A stretch of DNA of 64,000 nucleotides, from assembly GCA_944474755.1 (NCBI GenBank), contig OX104117.1, positions 75,368,926-75,432,925 on the forward strand, read 5' to 3'. Under the pieces are notes generated by a model, which worked only from the letters and a program-made list of their open reading frames with translations, did not search any database and was not told the origin of the DNA. Positions 10,074 to 22,916 of the stretch are shown in pieces (the stretch's first letter is position 1; every line of letters starts with the position of its first letter). The position numbers and the translations under genes are program-made. This DNA comes from Limnoperna fortunei. Its lineage: Eukaryota > Mollusca > Bivalvia > Mytilida > Modiolidae.

Positions 10074-11712
10074 GTGGATTACGTTTATTCTATGTACCTA
10101 ACTAGACGTAACTTATTTAGTATTATTTGTATTGGTTGACTTACGTTAACAGACAATAATTTACACACAAATTATCTCCTCAATAACGAGATTTCTTGTA
10201 CTAAACAACTGATATTTCGGTATCAAATTGAGTAACTTGATAAAAGGAAAATAAAAGTACATGATCGCATATATTGACACATAAGAAGCAAGCTAAAGAA
10301 ATAATTATATCAGCTTATTTATGCAATAGTAATATCTGAAAACCAATAAACAATTTGTGGTATGATATTAAAAGGTAGTCAAAAGAGGTATTCAACAGGT
10401 TTCCTAGAACGGCGCATGTTTACTACTAATTAAATGCGCAAATCATATTATGGTAATACATTGTCCCAATCATGTGCTAGTTAATTTTCAACATGATGTG
10501 ATGATAAAGTTAAAACTTATTATAAAATGCATGGATGAAATCGACGTTGGTAAAAATCATTGTAGTCTTTAACAATATCGATATGTATCTCTGTTAAAGT
10601 ACATATTGTTTTAAGCTCTTCGTCAGCATCGTTATCTTTCACAATTGCTTTTCTGGGTCATCAAGTGCCTGATAAAACTGAGGATGCTGGTAAGAGTCTT
10701 AAAGCGGGCAGGGTTTACTCAGCTTCAATCTCAACAGACAAGGATTGCCAGTATTCCCACCGAAGGTCGGAGTGTTCTCTTAGTACTCCCACCCCCATGA
10801 TATAGCTGACAATTGCTTAAAGTGGTGTTAAGCCCCATGAAAAAAACAATCTTTCACAATTCTTTTACAGTTTTGTCAAAATTACTGGAGAGGTGTTTTT
10901 TACAAGTCTTAAATGACATCTTTTTATTGTTGTTGCCTAGCCGCGCAGTCGTGTTTGTTTCTTATGAATCGGTTTTAAGATCGTTTTAGTATCTATGGTA
11001 TTTTGTTGTTATTTCCGAGCTAGGACTCAAGTAAGAGGTATCAATACGTGGCCGATAGTAGATACAGAAGCTCTATCGTTAGATCTAGAGGTCGTTAGTT
11101 CATAGTACGGAAATCCTGGCCACTGACCATATTTTTTGAAAATTTGAACACGATCTAAAGAGACGACGCTCAACGAAACCGTTAGTCTAAATTTTAACTG
11201 TCGGTTCTATCTGATATAATTCATTCAAATTTTGTTTCCGTTGGTCCATTCCCTAACCTTGGATATAGCTGAAAGGGTGCTCGCCGGACGCTAGGCAAAC
11301 ATTTAATCAATTCTTCATCATCTTCGTTAGAGTTTACGAATTTGCAGGTTCTCGGCCTTTGATTTGTGAATTGTCGTTTTGGCAGTTTTCTCGGTGTTCG
11401 ATATTTTGTAACCTTCATGAACAAAAGCACTATTTATAAAACATAATACTCCCAGACGTGCATTTCGGCTAATCACGAGGTTAAATAATTAGAAATGTTG
11501 AAAAGATTTATTTACCAAATTTTCAAGCATATAAGCTGAAATAAATATAAATCAATGAAATATAGAGGTTTTTCTTTAACTGTATTGACAAGATACATGA
11601 AATTAGTATATCTTGAGTCGAAATGGTAAATATTGCTGATATTTTGTCTGCAAAAAACAAAAATTCCAAATCTTGTATGTGGCGGTATTTTTTATTGCCA
11701 CTTAAAACCTGC
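10074..11712. other. Gene A intron with SINE-B fragment
   Basis: No coding exon is supported. A degenerate SINE-B copy lies at ~10690-10850 (GCAGGGTTTACTC, ACAAGGATTGCCAG and ATGATATAGCTG blocks). A 69-residue open frame on the minus strand at 11221-11430 is uncharacterised and not called. Confidence 0.5.
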
Positions 11713-11850
11713 TCATCTAGGTCCATACTGGTAGGGTCTCCAGTGCTCGACCCACGGAGCTTCCCAGCGCATCCCTAGGTGACGGAAAGTGGAAGTTCTC
11801 TTGCCAGGGGTTGTCATAGTTATAGCACGAAAGCCTGGCCGCGGAATGTA
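11713..11850 (-). repeat. SINE-A 3' half
   Basis: On the minus strand it matches the 3' half of repeat family A: CGGCCAGGCTTTCGT, GATGCGCTGGGA, GGTCGAGCACTGGA and CCAGTATGG, aligning with 22380-22507. Confidence 0.75.
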
Positions 11851-12164
11851 GAAGGTGAGGTTTTTGGAAATTCCCATGATTCTTGCATGATTGACTAATA
11901 AAGTAGTGTCCCATTTTCGGAATTTATCTAAACTTTCAGATGATATGAAGTTTATTTGGATCATGTCCTCTGAAGACTTAAAAGTAATATCAATTTTAAG
12001 TACATTGCTGAAATCTCTGTTCGATAAAAGAAAGGAAATACTGAACAAAAAAATAGATTGAAATACAAATTAGAGTTATCATCCCTTTATACTAAAAGTA
12101 AAAATATTAACTATTGAGTTTTCTCATGATCACAGTAAGATATCTTGGCTTAGAATGATTTATG

Positions 12165-12233
12165 TCTGTACATATATATATGTTTGTGTGTGTATGTGTA
12201 TGTATATGTATGTGTGTATGTATATATATATTA
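12165..12233. repeat. TATG/TG microsatellite
   Basis: Imperfect runs of TATG, TG and TA over about 65 bp. Confidence 0.85.
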
Positions 12234-12317
12234 CGTTTTATGAAACTCGATACATTTTCTCGTCATCTCATCTCAGGGCTGTCGCAAGGCGAGAAAACGC
12301 ATCTCGTTTCAAAAAAT
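12234..12317. repeat. Short fold-back repeat
   Basis: Arms of about 30 bp (TGAAACTCGATACATTTTCT against AGAAAACGCATCTCGTTTCA) flank a ~25-bp loop. MITE-like. Confidence 0.7.
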
Positions 12318-12978
12318 GTAAATAATCTATAAATACTTATTTGAATTTTGTTGTTTTTACTACAAGTCTATGATATAGCAATTTGTGTACTTGACTCTCT
12401 CAAAAGTTGTTTGATTAAAGTGTGATTAATGACAACATTAATGACACCATTTACAAATGAGTCGAGGAATTTCCTTCCATCAGAATGCCAAATGAATTAT
12501 AATCCAAAACAAATTAAATTTAAGGGTTTTGAAAAAAATAAGCGAAAACTCTTTTATCACCCACATAATTATGGGGTAAGTAAGGAGGACCTAGTTTCCT
12601 TGATATGCGGAAAACACGTTGTACATGTGAAAGATGATAACATGTTTATAACTTGCGAAATGTTGACTTTCTTTAGTAAATACAATTATATGTCACTTAT
12701 ACTACATTATTTGCTTAATAACTAGCTCTGTGCTTAATTTATTAATTTAAGTTATTATTTTCAGTCGGACACTCACTAGGAGTAAAACTTCTTGGTGGTT
12801 TGTTGTTTTAAACGTCAAGTCTACTGAAAGCTTATTTGCAACGGGACTTAGATCGCACAATTATTTTATTGATAAAAAAGATAAGGTATGTTAGATATGT
12901 GACCAGATTTGTTTAAATGAAGCAGTTTGACCTTTTAATGCCTTTAATTATTATTTAGTTTTACTTAATTTAACTTAC

Positions 12979-13074
12979 CGTAACGTTTTGTACTAGCTGT
13001 TGGACCTGATGTCGCTGTCCCCTAGAGTGCTGTCGTGGTCGTTGGGCTGTTATTGCTAGATATTTCAGCCGATT
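12979..13074 (-). CDS. Gene A Thr-rich stalk exon with in-frame stop
   Basis: A 96-bp minus-strand exon candidate: acceptor CATTTAAG, donor CG|GTAAGTT, phase 1-1. It reads SAEISSNNSPTTTTAL, then TAG, then GTATSGPTASTKRY. The Thr/Ser/Asn-rich composition, phase and position (before the TM exon at 9988-10063) match the stalk exons of genes B and C. Such segments are usually heavily O-glycosylated spacers. The TAG in the middle would truncate the protein before the membrane, so gene A may be a pseudogene, or the exon may be skipped; being 96 bp, skipping would keep the frame. Confidence 0.5.
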
Positions 13075-13079
13075 CTTAA

Positions 13080-15069
13080 ATGAAATGTTAGGGTTGTAAA
13101 TTGTAGGTTTTTTTCTTTACATATTTTATCGAATGAAAAAAAAAATTTCTCAAATTTACACGTATATGCAGATTAGGTATTCATTGTGGGAACTTATCGT
13201 AATGGTGTATCTATATTCAACGTCTCTTTTAACTGGTTATTATTTTGTCAACACACATTTGCACTGATCTAATAACGAAGGAACCAAACAAGACATCTGT
13301 AATTTAACTGTTGATAGCTACAATTATATTGTCTCCTTTGAATTAAAAAAACCAATGCGTCGGTTTTGACCTACAAAACACTGCAATATTCGTTATCATG
13401 AAGTAAATATTGTCTTCCTACGCTTATAAAACGAGGGAAAAATGTGACTAAAAACCTGATAAGTGTTCAGGTGTTTTTCAAAGGTAAGTAACTCTTGATC
13501 GACATTTCGTGCTTGACACTTTGTTTATTTACATCTCTCATACCACTCATCCCAAATATAACCGACAATAATAGCTCTCTACTTTAAATTGTTTACAGTA
13601 AGGTCGTGAATTATATTTATATTATTGTGCCCTCGTTGAGCGAGTGGTTTAGACAATTAATCAGCATTGTCAGTGCAAGAATGACATATACAAGGTTTGC
13701 TTAACCTAAACATAAATGGGGAAAAATGCTCGCTAAAAGTTGGAGGTTTTAACCTGCATATTTACCCACTGAAAGCTGTATTTCATGTAAAAACAATATG
13801 TCATCACATTATTAGTTACCTGAGTGACGATCTGTAGAACTTAGTTGTATTATGGTTAACTCTGAAGTAGTTTCAACATCAGATGTCATGTTTTACAGTT
13901 GACGTTTGAGTGGTTTTGACTATACGATATTAGAAAAAGCCATGGTTACAATGATGTAACACAAACATCGGTTATTAAAATAGAAAATGTGTGATAGATG
14001 GTTTTGGTCCTGTATAATCTTTTAGGTTGTATTAAAATATTAGCATACAAGTTATATATTATATTTCAATGAAAAATTATAATGTTAAAAGCTACATGTA
14101 GAAATAAAAGAAGGATGATTAGTATTGAGCAACCTTTCAAATCAATTGTATAGCAAGTTTGAGTTTAATCTATAACATATGAATCATTTGCGAGCTATAT
14201 GCAATAAGCTGCTAGTGTGCAATAGGTTAATAATACTAAACTGTCTAAACCGGGGTTTAATTTACAAGCTCCGGTTAACTGTAATTAGAAAGGAAGAAAT
14301 GTCAAGATAGTATTTTTAAGTTATTTTCTGCAGAGTTAGAATTAAATAAATTAAATAAAAATCAATTCCAAAAAGTTATCTATAAATCCCTTTATAATGG
14401 ATTATTTTTAAGCAAATCGTAATTTTAATAACATCATCCAGTATGCTCTTTTCGACAAGGCCAATTTTAATTTATTCAGTACATGCATATTTTCTAAATA
14501 TATTTTTAAGATACATAAAGACGATAATTGCTGAATGGGTCAGATACAAATGCTGTTAAAAGATAAAGACATTGTCTTCTTTTACGAATTAAATTTTTTT
14601 TAAATGCATATAATTTTATAAATACCTTGATTATTTCTGTTTAGATCTAAACAAATAATATCCCAAACGTATTTGAGAAAAATGTATTGTATAACTATTA
14701 TTTAAAACCACAAGTGAATGGAGCATTTTTTAAAAGCTTTCATATATTTATATTCAAAAGCTCTGACAAATAAAATGAAAAATTAGATTTTTGCAAGCAG
14801 CCTTCGTATTGTCAGCACTATTGCTAATGTGGGAACAGTTTTACATTTTAACTATTACACAATGGTATTTTAATCAGTAAAAGACATCGGGTAAACCAAA
14901 CTTTATATTTAAGAAGATTAAACAATATTTAGGAATATACTACTGGACGTTTCAATTTGGATGTTTTAACTAGCATTTTATTCCGTTTTTTACAAAGTCA
15001 TTATTTTATAACAATGTTTATTTAGTCATGATTTGATCACAAAGTTTACTAAACATCATACTGTTACTG
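13080..15069. other. Gene A intron
   Basis: AT-rich. No exon, repeat copy or motif I can support. Confidence 0.45.
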
Positions 15070-15425
15070 TAAACGTTTATATCTGTTGACGTTGGTCCAT
15101 CTGTCCCCCTTGATCTATTGTTAACCTGTTGTTAATCAGTGTTTTGCATACAACTTGAAAACGGTTAAGGATAATATAGTAAACATACAGGCTTAGTATG
15201 ATCACCATGTCAAGACCTTCAATTTGAGTCCATTTTCAAAGGTTATGGGTCAAGGTCAAGCAATAGCAACAAGGTAGCCATTACAAACAGTCCTTAGCTA
15301 CCATATATTTTTTTTCAATTAGCATAATGTACCTTATTGAAATATGTCATTTTACATCCGGAAGTGGCATTTTCTTCCTAGCAACAGTCACAAGTCCTTG
15401 ACAACCATGTATTGTTTTAGTCAGG
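15070..15425 (+). repeat. Dispersed repeat D, partial copy
   Basis: Matches 48120-48350 in order: ATATAGTAAACA, CTTCAATTTGAG, AGCAACAAGGT, ACCATATATTTTT, GAAATATGTCATTT and ATCCGGAAGTG-type blocks. The ends seen at 47543 and 48479 are missing here, so it is a truncated copy. Confidence 0.75.
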
Positions 15426-15429
15426 ACCA

Positions 15430-17329
15430 CAGAAATAGACTATTCCGCCTTAAAAATGATGAAGAAATATTAATTTCTTAGAGAAATCTGAAGACCTGTT
15501 GTTTTTTTTTTTGTTAACTTGTTCTCTTCCTTAAGATAGCTAAAATACTGCGCAAGGGCTTCTTTCAAGGAAACAATTTAAATCAAGATTATTTTAAAAG
15601 AAGCAAGTACATCCGTCTTTATCAACTTTGTCATATATTTGCTAAAACCGATGAATCACAGGGTCGATGACACGAATTGATTTTTTCCACGTTATTTTTT
15701 TTAAGTTTTACTGTTTATGAAAAGACGTTCGCACATCCTTGTTTGTCAGGAATGATAATAACCCAATCGGATCACCTCGGTTATTTCTGCCTGCGGTCGG
15801 CAAGTAATCTCAAAGGTAAGTGTATGCATATGGACCACAAATCGGTCTAAATGTAATACGGTTAGCATGTTTACAAAAGCAACATAATTTTACTGCGAGG
15901 AAATGTGTAACCGTATTTTATTCAAGTATACAGATACTATTTTAGCACAACTAAATCTCAAATGGATCATTTTATTTTTTAAACTTACATCTGTTAAAAC
16001 TACAAACAATTTCTTCCTATACAACTGCTTGACGCAGAAGTATGTGTTTCTAATGTGACATTATCGATAACAATGAGCTAACGGTCACTTATGAACCAAT
16101 CAAATGAACGAACCGAAACGTCAATAACAAAGTCATGATGAAATACATTCATTAATAATGACTGAAAATAGTTCACAATGGAGATAGTTTGTAAAATGTA
16201 AGACCACGAATAAGTTTCACTTCATTTAGATAATTTAAAATATTAACAGTGTTTAATGTTTACAGAAATGTAATTATGCATTCACTGAATAGAATGTTTA
16301 AGCTATGTAGATATGACTCGGCTTATTGTAGTCTATGATGATTAAACACACTTGTTAAAACTTTAAACATTAAAATAGGGAGGACAACATTTTTTGGTAC
16401 AAACATCAGATACAAAACCTTTAGCTTGCAAAGGTCAAATATTACACACACTTAAGCTACATAACCAAACAACACAAATTTGCTTAAAGACAGATTCTAC
16501 TATTGTTTCTGTGCATTTTTACTTTAAACGTTATTCTTTCGTAATTCGTTTATGACGTCGTCGTCAAAATTCCGTGAAATTTTCTTTTCAGTTACCGTAG
16601 GTTTATGGATCGACTAAAATGTTATTTTATAAGTAATAAAGCAATACAGCCTATTAGAACAGGGAAAAACAAAATTAATCACTTTGCAATAGCAAACAAA
16701 CACCAAAAACGAACTATTGTACTTTCGTTATTGTATTATGCGCTACAGATCTAGAACAGATATTGCAGTTTGTACGAAGAAAAACGCGCCCGTTCCTTCC
16801 TGTCAATTCTGGACTATACACATTTGTTTACAAATATTTTTCCCCTGATTCAGTGACAATATTCTTTTATTTCTTCAACTTGGAGAGTAAATTATCCGCT
16901 GTCTTCTGTGAAAATATAGTTTTATTATCAAAGGTCAATTTTTTGCGATATTCGATTTCGTGTATTCCGAGTCCATAACAAAAATGGCGAGAACGTATAA
17001 AACACCACATATATGCTCGAAACTTCAGTATTTTTAAATATATTATGCCATAGTTGTCTTCCGCATGCTATGACAAAACAATGTCAGTTGATTCTAACAG
17101 ACAACTATGGGAAAAATATAAGTAAAATCACACATAATCCTAGTACCCTAAAACAGGTAATAAAGATGACGTTACAACGTTTGAATACATTCGGTGGCCA
17201 TTAATTTTTTAAAGCTTTATATAAAAATTTGTCATAAGAAAAGTTAAGACAAAATATTTAGAAAATATCATATGGAGATTGAATAGTAGGATATGCCCTT
17301 AAAACGAAAATTTATGTTAGAAACTGTAC
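15430..17329. other. Gene A intron
   Basis: No exon supported. Several short open frames (for example 16763-16978) lack recognisable motifs. Confidence 0.45.
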
Positions 17330-17618
17330 CTGTTGTTCTGTCATTATTAGAAACTGGTATGCATCGTAAAATCACAAACAATTTGCACAAAAAACACGAT
17401 GCCAATATTACATGTAGGTTACAAATATTCTCGTTATCGCAGATCTTAGAAACGTCTGTCGTTACGTTCTCCCCGCTGTGGATAGCTGTTTAATGTAGTC
17501 AAAGTACAGGAATTATTTGTTCGTAGTCTCCGTGCTTCTATAACTTCAATAACTTGTTTGTCGTCACAATTAGCACCATCTTCTCCGTTAACATGACTTA
17601 TTGTGTGGCAAATGATGT
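17330..17618 (-). CDS. Gene A lectin-like (SUEL-type) exon, one frameshift
   Basis: A 289-bp minus-strand exon: acceptor TATATTTTAG, donor ACAACAG|GTACAG, phase 1 at both ends once a single extra base in a GGGG run (about 17475) is discounted (288 bp, 96 codons). It begins IICHTISHVNGEDGANC, continues DDKQVIEVIEARRLRTNNSC, and after the shift reads ENVTTDVSKICDNENIC and ends FVILRC. The order C...I.VIEARR....C...NVT..VS.IC...N.C, hydrophobic-x-C matches SUEL/galactose-binding lectin modules (I.I..A.YGR, NVT..V...C.G...C, L.V.Y.C). Clear homologues lie at 51270-51548 and 51847-51960. Inferred role: ligand-binding ectodomain of gene A. The shift means a damaged allele or an error in the G run. 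Confidence 0.55.
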
Positions 17619-19342
17619 CTAAAATATAACAAGCAAATATTAGCAGATAATTAAGTTATTGAATACTTAAAATATTCTCTCGATAGATCAGAAGAGGAAT
17701 TCTTAAGACATGGTATTTTCTGGTTGACGTTGCATTTTGAAGGGCAGATTTTGTCATATTCTCTAGTTTCTCAAAATATCGACAAAATGAATTTTAAGCA
17801 AGATTACTGGTTATTATTTCTATTTCTACATAAGAATAATAAAATGCAAGGTTTTTGCTTAGGTGTTAGAAATGTTTTCTCTTTTTATGCTATTAAAACT
17901 GCTCAGTAGTTGATACAGCTGTATTGGAAAAAAACGTGAACACAAAATGTTTTACTAATAAATATTTTTTCTTGAATATACACCACTTAACTCATTTTAG
18001 AAATGACACATCATTCTAAGATAATAATGTTGCTGAGAGTTTATGCACAATTTAATTGTAATTTAAAAAGCTTTATAATCCTTTTTTCAATGATCATTAT
18101 CTATAGAATCTATAGACTAATATTTATAATAAATTAATAAAACAAATAAATACTTACCTGGTAGTCATGTATTAGCAGCAACAAACACGAAGAGGGATCC
18201 CCATCGAAAATGAAGTGTATACACAGTTAAGGTGTATCTAATTCACCTTTACTTTCTAATTTTGAATGAACACGTCTGTAAAGATATCTGTTATCTGAGA
18301 AGCATAAAAGATATCGATTGGCTTAATCATACGATTATCATGCTGTAAATTATAAAAAAGAACACCACACATAATAAATAGTATTTACACAATCACAAAC
18401 TGGGTTACACTTAAGTTTATCTATTGAGTCATCTTCAAAATACGGTTTTCTGCAAAAGGTCGTGGTTGTTATTGCGTACTCTGGCATCATTACCCACAAC
18501 ATTTGGACGCGATGACAGCTGAAAGATTAATGAGTTGGTGTTAAGCCAGAGTAAAAACATAATCAAAATAGTGTTATAATTAAACATAGTAAAAACACAG
18601 AAAACCCAGTTTCTCTGAACAATGAGAACATGTCCTATTGTTGCACTGCAAAAATCCCTGAATGCGCAGATTGTCATCATTAAACGGTTGTATTCACAAA
18701 GTAAGTGTGGTATATTGTATTTATGAATTTGTTAATGCCTATTATTTTTTTCTCTTTTCAGACATGCATAGGGACCGCAAGGAAAATGCAACGATATGGA
18801 ACGATAACGAAAAGCATCGATCAGCTTTTTGATACGTTAGGTTCTTCCACACTTATATTTGTATAATAATGTCTATTTTAGCACGCATACAAGAACCGTG
18901 GTTTTGCTTGTTATGTCACACCAACTATATAGATTTTTGGTCCGAACCACCCAAGAGTTACCTTTGTGTTGAAGCTTTTATTTTAATAAATATGACGTTT
19001 AATACTTTACGCTTTAGTGAACTGAAAAAAGGATTGTTAACTAACAACTATTCCTCGACTCGCTTATTGAGCCGTTGTGTGTCGCCCTTAACAAAAATGG
19101 CGTTGGTACAGTAACATACATGAGGTAAATGGTCCCTAGTCCTCCATTGAATTCAATACTGATATATTATTTAATTAATGGCTTTAAGTTTAAACTTAAC
19201 TTTCATATGGTTTATTTGTACACATACGAGAAAAGAACTTTATTAAAGTTTTTGCAACCATATAATGTTATGTTAGGTTAAACCAACACCTTTTAATACT
19301 ATATTTTTGCGATTCAACCAGATAAGTGTTTGCTTTATTTTA
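17619..19342. other. Upstream part of gene A; possible degenerate signal exon
   Basis: At about 18158-18215 on the minus strand, a strong donor (CCAG|GTAAGTATTT) follows a hydrophobic reading WGSLFVFVAANT that is then cut by TGA. It could be the decayed signal-peptide exon of gene A, but no in-frame ATG was found. Nothing else is supported. Confidence 0.3.
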
Positions 19343-20966
19343 TACACCTCGCTATAAGATAAGCAACACCTTCCATTGTTTTAATAATTTCAAAAATCTG
19401 AATGAATATTAACTTTGTGTTATAATATGTACTAAAGCCATCATTCGAGCACGGGAAAGTTACTTTAATTAATTCCTTAGGTAAATCTTTAAATAACAAA
19501 ACCAATTTGTCATACGATAGTCGAGCACGCCTAAAAGGCTTGTTTTCCTTAGCGATTTAGAGTTCATCTTCTAGTCTTTTTCGACTTCATCTTTACATTT
19601 CTATAATGCCTAGGCGGCAATTAAGTGAAGCTGAGAAGTGGCAGATCATTTTAATGCGTAATAGTGTACGGAGCTTGCGTCAGATAGCACAACACTTTGG
19701 CATTCACTTTAGTATTGTATCCCGGATACTGAAACGTCATCGAGATAATTAAACTATCCAAGAACGTCCTAGGTCAGGTCGACCACCAAAAACATCTGAA
19801 AGGGAGGATAGAGCATTCGTTCGTGTAGCCACACGCCAATCGTTTGCCACTACAAGATATCTTCGTGACGATTGGAATATTGCATCCAGAGTCGCAGTTC
19901 GAACAGTTAACAGCGCCTAAACAATGCAAAGTTGAGAGGTCGTCGTCCCTTGAAACGTCCACTGTTGACACAGAGACATCGCAAAGCAAGTTTAGAGTGG
20001 GCACGATATCACCGCCATTGGAATATTCAAAGCTTGCGACGAGTACACAGGACAGACGAAACCAGATTCCTTCTTCGTCATATTAATAGGCGCATGCGCG
20101 TTTGGAGACATTGAGACACTGCTTACAACCAGAACAACATCCCAGGCACTACAACGTTTGGCTGTGGTGGTGTTACAGTGTGGGGAGGCTTTTCATTTGA
20201 CTGTAAACTGAATCTGTATGTGGTTGATGGGACAATAACAGGACAGAAATATCGAAATGACGTCATTAACGCTATTATTGTGCATCATTTTGACAATCAT
20301 GCACTTGGTAACAGACCCATTTTTATGGATGACAACGCAAGACCTCACCGAGCTGCAATTGTACGTGACGTTATCGAAATGGAAGCTATTGAGCATCTTC
20401 CATGACCATCCATATCACGCGATATGAATCCAATTGAACATTTGTGGGATATCATTGGCCATAAAATCAATAACAGAGCACCTGCTTGTCAAAATGTCCA
20501 AGAACTACGTGTTGCCATTCAAAAGGAATGGTAGAATTTACCACATGCTACCCTTCGTCCTTTAGTCAACATCATGAGGAGGAGAGTTAATGGACTGTAC
20601 CAGAAGCGTGGTGGTTACACGACTTACTGAGTATTTTTGCGTTTAACACATTTCAACTGACTTTTCTTTCACTGAAAGTTGACCTGTGATGATGTGTTTA
20701 CTTTAAATTCATGAAATTGAAGTGTCCAATCAAACGTTTTTTACTAATGAAAGTTATATTTGCACTGTTTTTTTTTATCTTTGCTTTGAACATTTTTTCA
20801 TCAAACAATAAGTAAAGCGACTGTAAACATTTTGTTTGTATGTTTTATTGGTCATTTATGTTAAATAAATTGTCATTTTTTATATATAAAATAAATAAAA
20901 ATATATAAAATCTTCAATGAATTCCTTGAAAATAATAGGGTGTTACTTAACTTATGGCGAGGTGTA
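19343..20966 (+). mobile_element. Tc1/mariner element, full length but dead
   Basis: Terminal inverted repeats face each other: CACCTCGCTATAAGATAAGC at the left and the reverse complement of a near match at the right (GGTGTTACTTAACTTATGGC, then GAGGTG), flanked by TA on both sides as expected for Tc1 insertion. Total about 1.62 kb, normal for the family. It lies between the lectin-like exon of gene A and gene B. The enclosed transposase is broken (separate entry). Confidence 0.9.
19606..20630 (+). pseudogene. Tc1-like transposase (DD34E), inactivated
   Basis: Start ATG gives MPRRQLSEAEKWQIILMRNS with a helix-turn-helix (LRQIAQHFGIHFSIVSRILK), then the GRPPK-type linker after a TAA. The DDE catalytic core is recognisable: RTDETRFLL, FMDDNARPHRA, and MNPIEHLWD with 34 residues between second Asp and Glu. 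GGVTVWGGFSFD precedes the second Asp. Damage: in-frame stops near 19750, 20112, 20403 and 20534, and a one-base loss near 19915. The catalytic residues themselves survive, so decay seems to be by random mutation after insertion. Enzyme role: cut-and-paste transposition at TA sites in the nucleus. Confidence 0.92.
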
Positions 20967-21434
20967 TATATTGATGAAAAAAATGAGAAACATTTGCATT
21001 ATAAAAGTAACAGTGTATTTAGAACTATTTCTGGAAACGATACATTTTTACCATCAACTGATTTTAAGTATAGATTTCAGGTATTTTTGAAATAATATTC
21101 AGTGTTCTAAATTAAAAGTTATATGTAGATTTCATAGATACAGGAATGATCTGTAAGCTAATGCGTTGCTCATTGTTTTCCCAATCAGAAATTGTTGACT
21201 GTTAGATGACGTTTGTTTAGGATACGATGCACACAACCTTACTGTGGACCATCCTGGGTGAGATGTTTGCAAAGTGCCAAGCTTCTTTACTAGAAATGTC
21301 TCAAGCCTATCACTAACAAAACCTTCACATTGCTCCAGTGTTTGTTATCTTATTCAATTATTGGTCAATCAATCAATTAATTCAATTATTGAATATAGTA
21401 AATACTTCTTGCTGGACGTAAAGCAGCGTACGGA
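20967..21434. other. Non-coding stretch
   Basis: No gene or repeat supported. Confidence 0.4.
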
Positions 21435-21695
21435 TGTTTGCTTTTCGTCCCGCGAGCAGTATTTCAGATATATGCAGGAGGAGAACAAATAACAAACAAT
21501 ACATCAACCGGAAAAGGGATGGGATGAGATAAAGGTAACATAATTTTGAGTGCCTCAGACAAATATGGAGCATTCGGTAGTGTCGGAAATTTTAGGCCTT
21601 GGTAACGGCTACAATGAGCCTACTCTTCTTTGACATCTACAAAGGAGTTCTTTATCATGCAAGGAGCATTATCCACACTTGTCAGACGAATAAAA
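21435..21695 (+). repeat. SINE-A copy, degenerate
   Basis: Matches the 5' and central parts of family A: GCGAGCAGTATTTCAG, AACAAATAACAAACAAT, CGGCTACAATGAGCCTACTC and CAAGGAGC. The 3' half is missing. Confidence 0.8.
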
Positions 21696-22099
21696 AAGCG
21701 TTTATTTAAGTACTGGTCTTTATATATTGAAGAAGATGTTCTCCGCCTTCCAATTAAACAATGTGATTAAATAAGTTTGTGTTGATAATTTGATTTTACT
21801 ATGTTTTAGCGGTGTTGGTTTTTGTGTTCTTTGTTGTAGTGGAGCCATGGCTTTATAATGCGGTCATTTTGTTTTGTTTTTTTTTTTTTAAGTACACATC
21901 CGTGTCCTCTATTAATTCATTTGTTTTCGCGTAAACTTATTTGATCAAAAATATGTTTCCTTATTACTTTTGTTGATTGTATTTGTAGCCAATCCTTTTT
22001 TTATATTTAATATATTTTGTTATTGGTACTTGTTTATTTGGCCTTATATGTGTATTAAACATTGTTGTGGCCTAATTTTTTTTTTATTTGCTTTCATTG

Positions 22100-22510
22100 A
22101 TTGATTGGATATCTGCTTTACGTCCAGCGAGCAGTATTTCAGCTATATTCAGGACGGGAACAAGTTATTAAACAATAAATCAACAAAAAATGGGGGTGGG
22201 ATTGGTCACAGGGAATACAATTTTGACTGCCACTGGAAAAGTATGGAGTTTTGGGTAGGGGCGGACAATTTAGCCTTTTGTAGCGGCTACAATGAGCCTA
22301 CTCTTTTCGAAATGTACAAAAGGGGTCTTTATCGTGCAAGGAGCGTGGCACTCTCCAAACACGTTACGCACTACGGTCCGCGGTCAGGCTTTCGTATTAA
22401 GACCTGACAACCCCCCCCCCCAACGAGAGGGTCTCCCCTATCCGCCACGCGGGGACGCGCTGGGCTGCTCTGTGGGTCGAGCACTGGAAACCCTCCCAGT
22501 ATGGTCCCAG
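22100..22510 (+). repeat. SINE-A copy, most complete
   Basis: About 410 bp, used here as family reference: CGTCCAGCGAGCAGTATTTC, CAGGACGGGAACAAG, GACTGCCACTGGAAAAGTAT, GTAGCGGCTACAATGAGCC, TCAGGCTTTCGTATTAAGAC, GTGGGTCGAGCACTGGAAAC and CCAGTATGG. No ORF of its own. The two open frames across it are by-products. I could not identify a tRNA-type promoter, so 'SINE' is a convenience label. Confidence 0.8.
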
Positions 22511-22916
22511 TATTTGCTTTCAATAAAACGTTATAAAATAATTATATTGTAATTTTTTACATTGATTGTTATTTGTTTACGTGAGAGAAATATTATTCTA
22601 GAACTAGTCAAGCTTAAATAGTTTTTTTTCGCTGTCTTGTGATAATATTTTTGAGTGTATACTGATAGTTGCATGTTTCTAAACAGGTGCTTGGGTCAAC
22701 AACACAGTAAAAATAAAATATGCGGCACAATCAGATTATGAAAACAAACAGTATTTAATAAAGACGACACACAAAATATCATGAATTAAACAGTACTAGA
22801 GGATATGAATTGAAATAATTGGGAAAAAATTTAAATAATTACAGAAGTAGACTTAAGATTTTGCCTTTCCGAAAGGGTCTTGGTCGTTCATGAGCGCGGT
22901 ACTTTGCTCAAACAAT

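Noticed and set aside
11221..11430. 69-codon minus-strand frame with two Cys in the gene A intron
   Set aside because: No suitable splice pair in phase 1 and no match to the other ectodomain exons.
12429..12725. 98-codon plus-strand frame (HPHNYGVSKEDLVSLICGKH...)
   Set aside because: Composition is plausible for protein, perhaps an ankyrin-gene scrap, but I see no repeat motif or splice context; kept as unproven.
19774..20405. Shorter open frames on both strands within the Tc1 copy
   Set aside because: They are pieces or shadows of the broken transposase.
22105..22552. Open frames of 86-100 codons
   Set aside because: Translation of a family-A repeat copy; other copies have stops.
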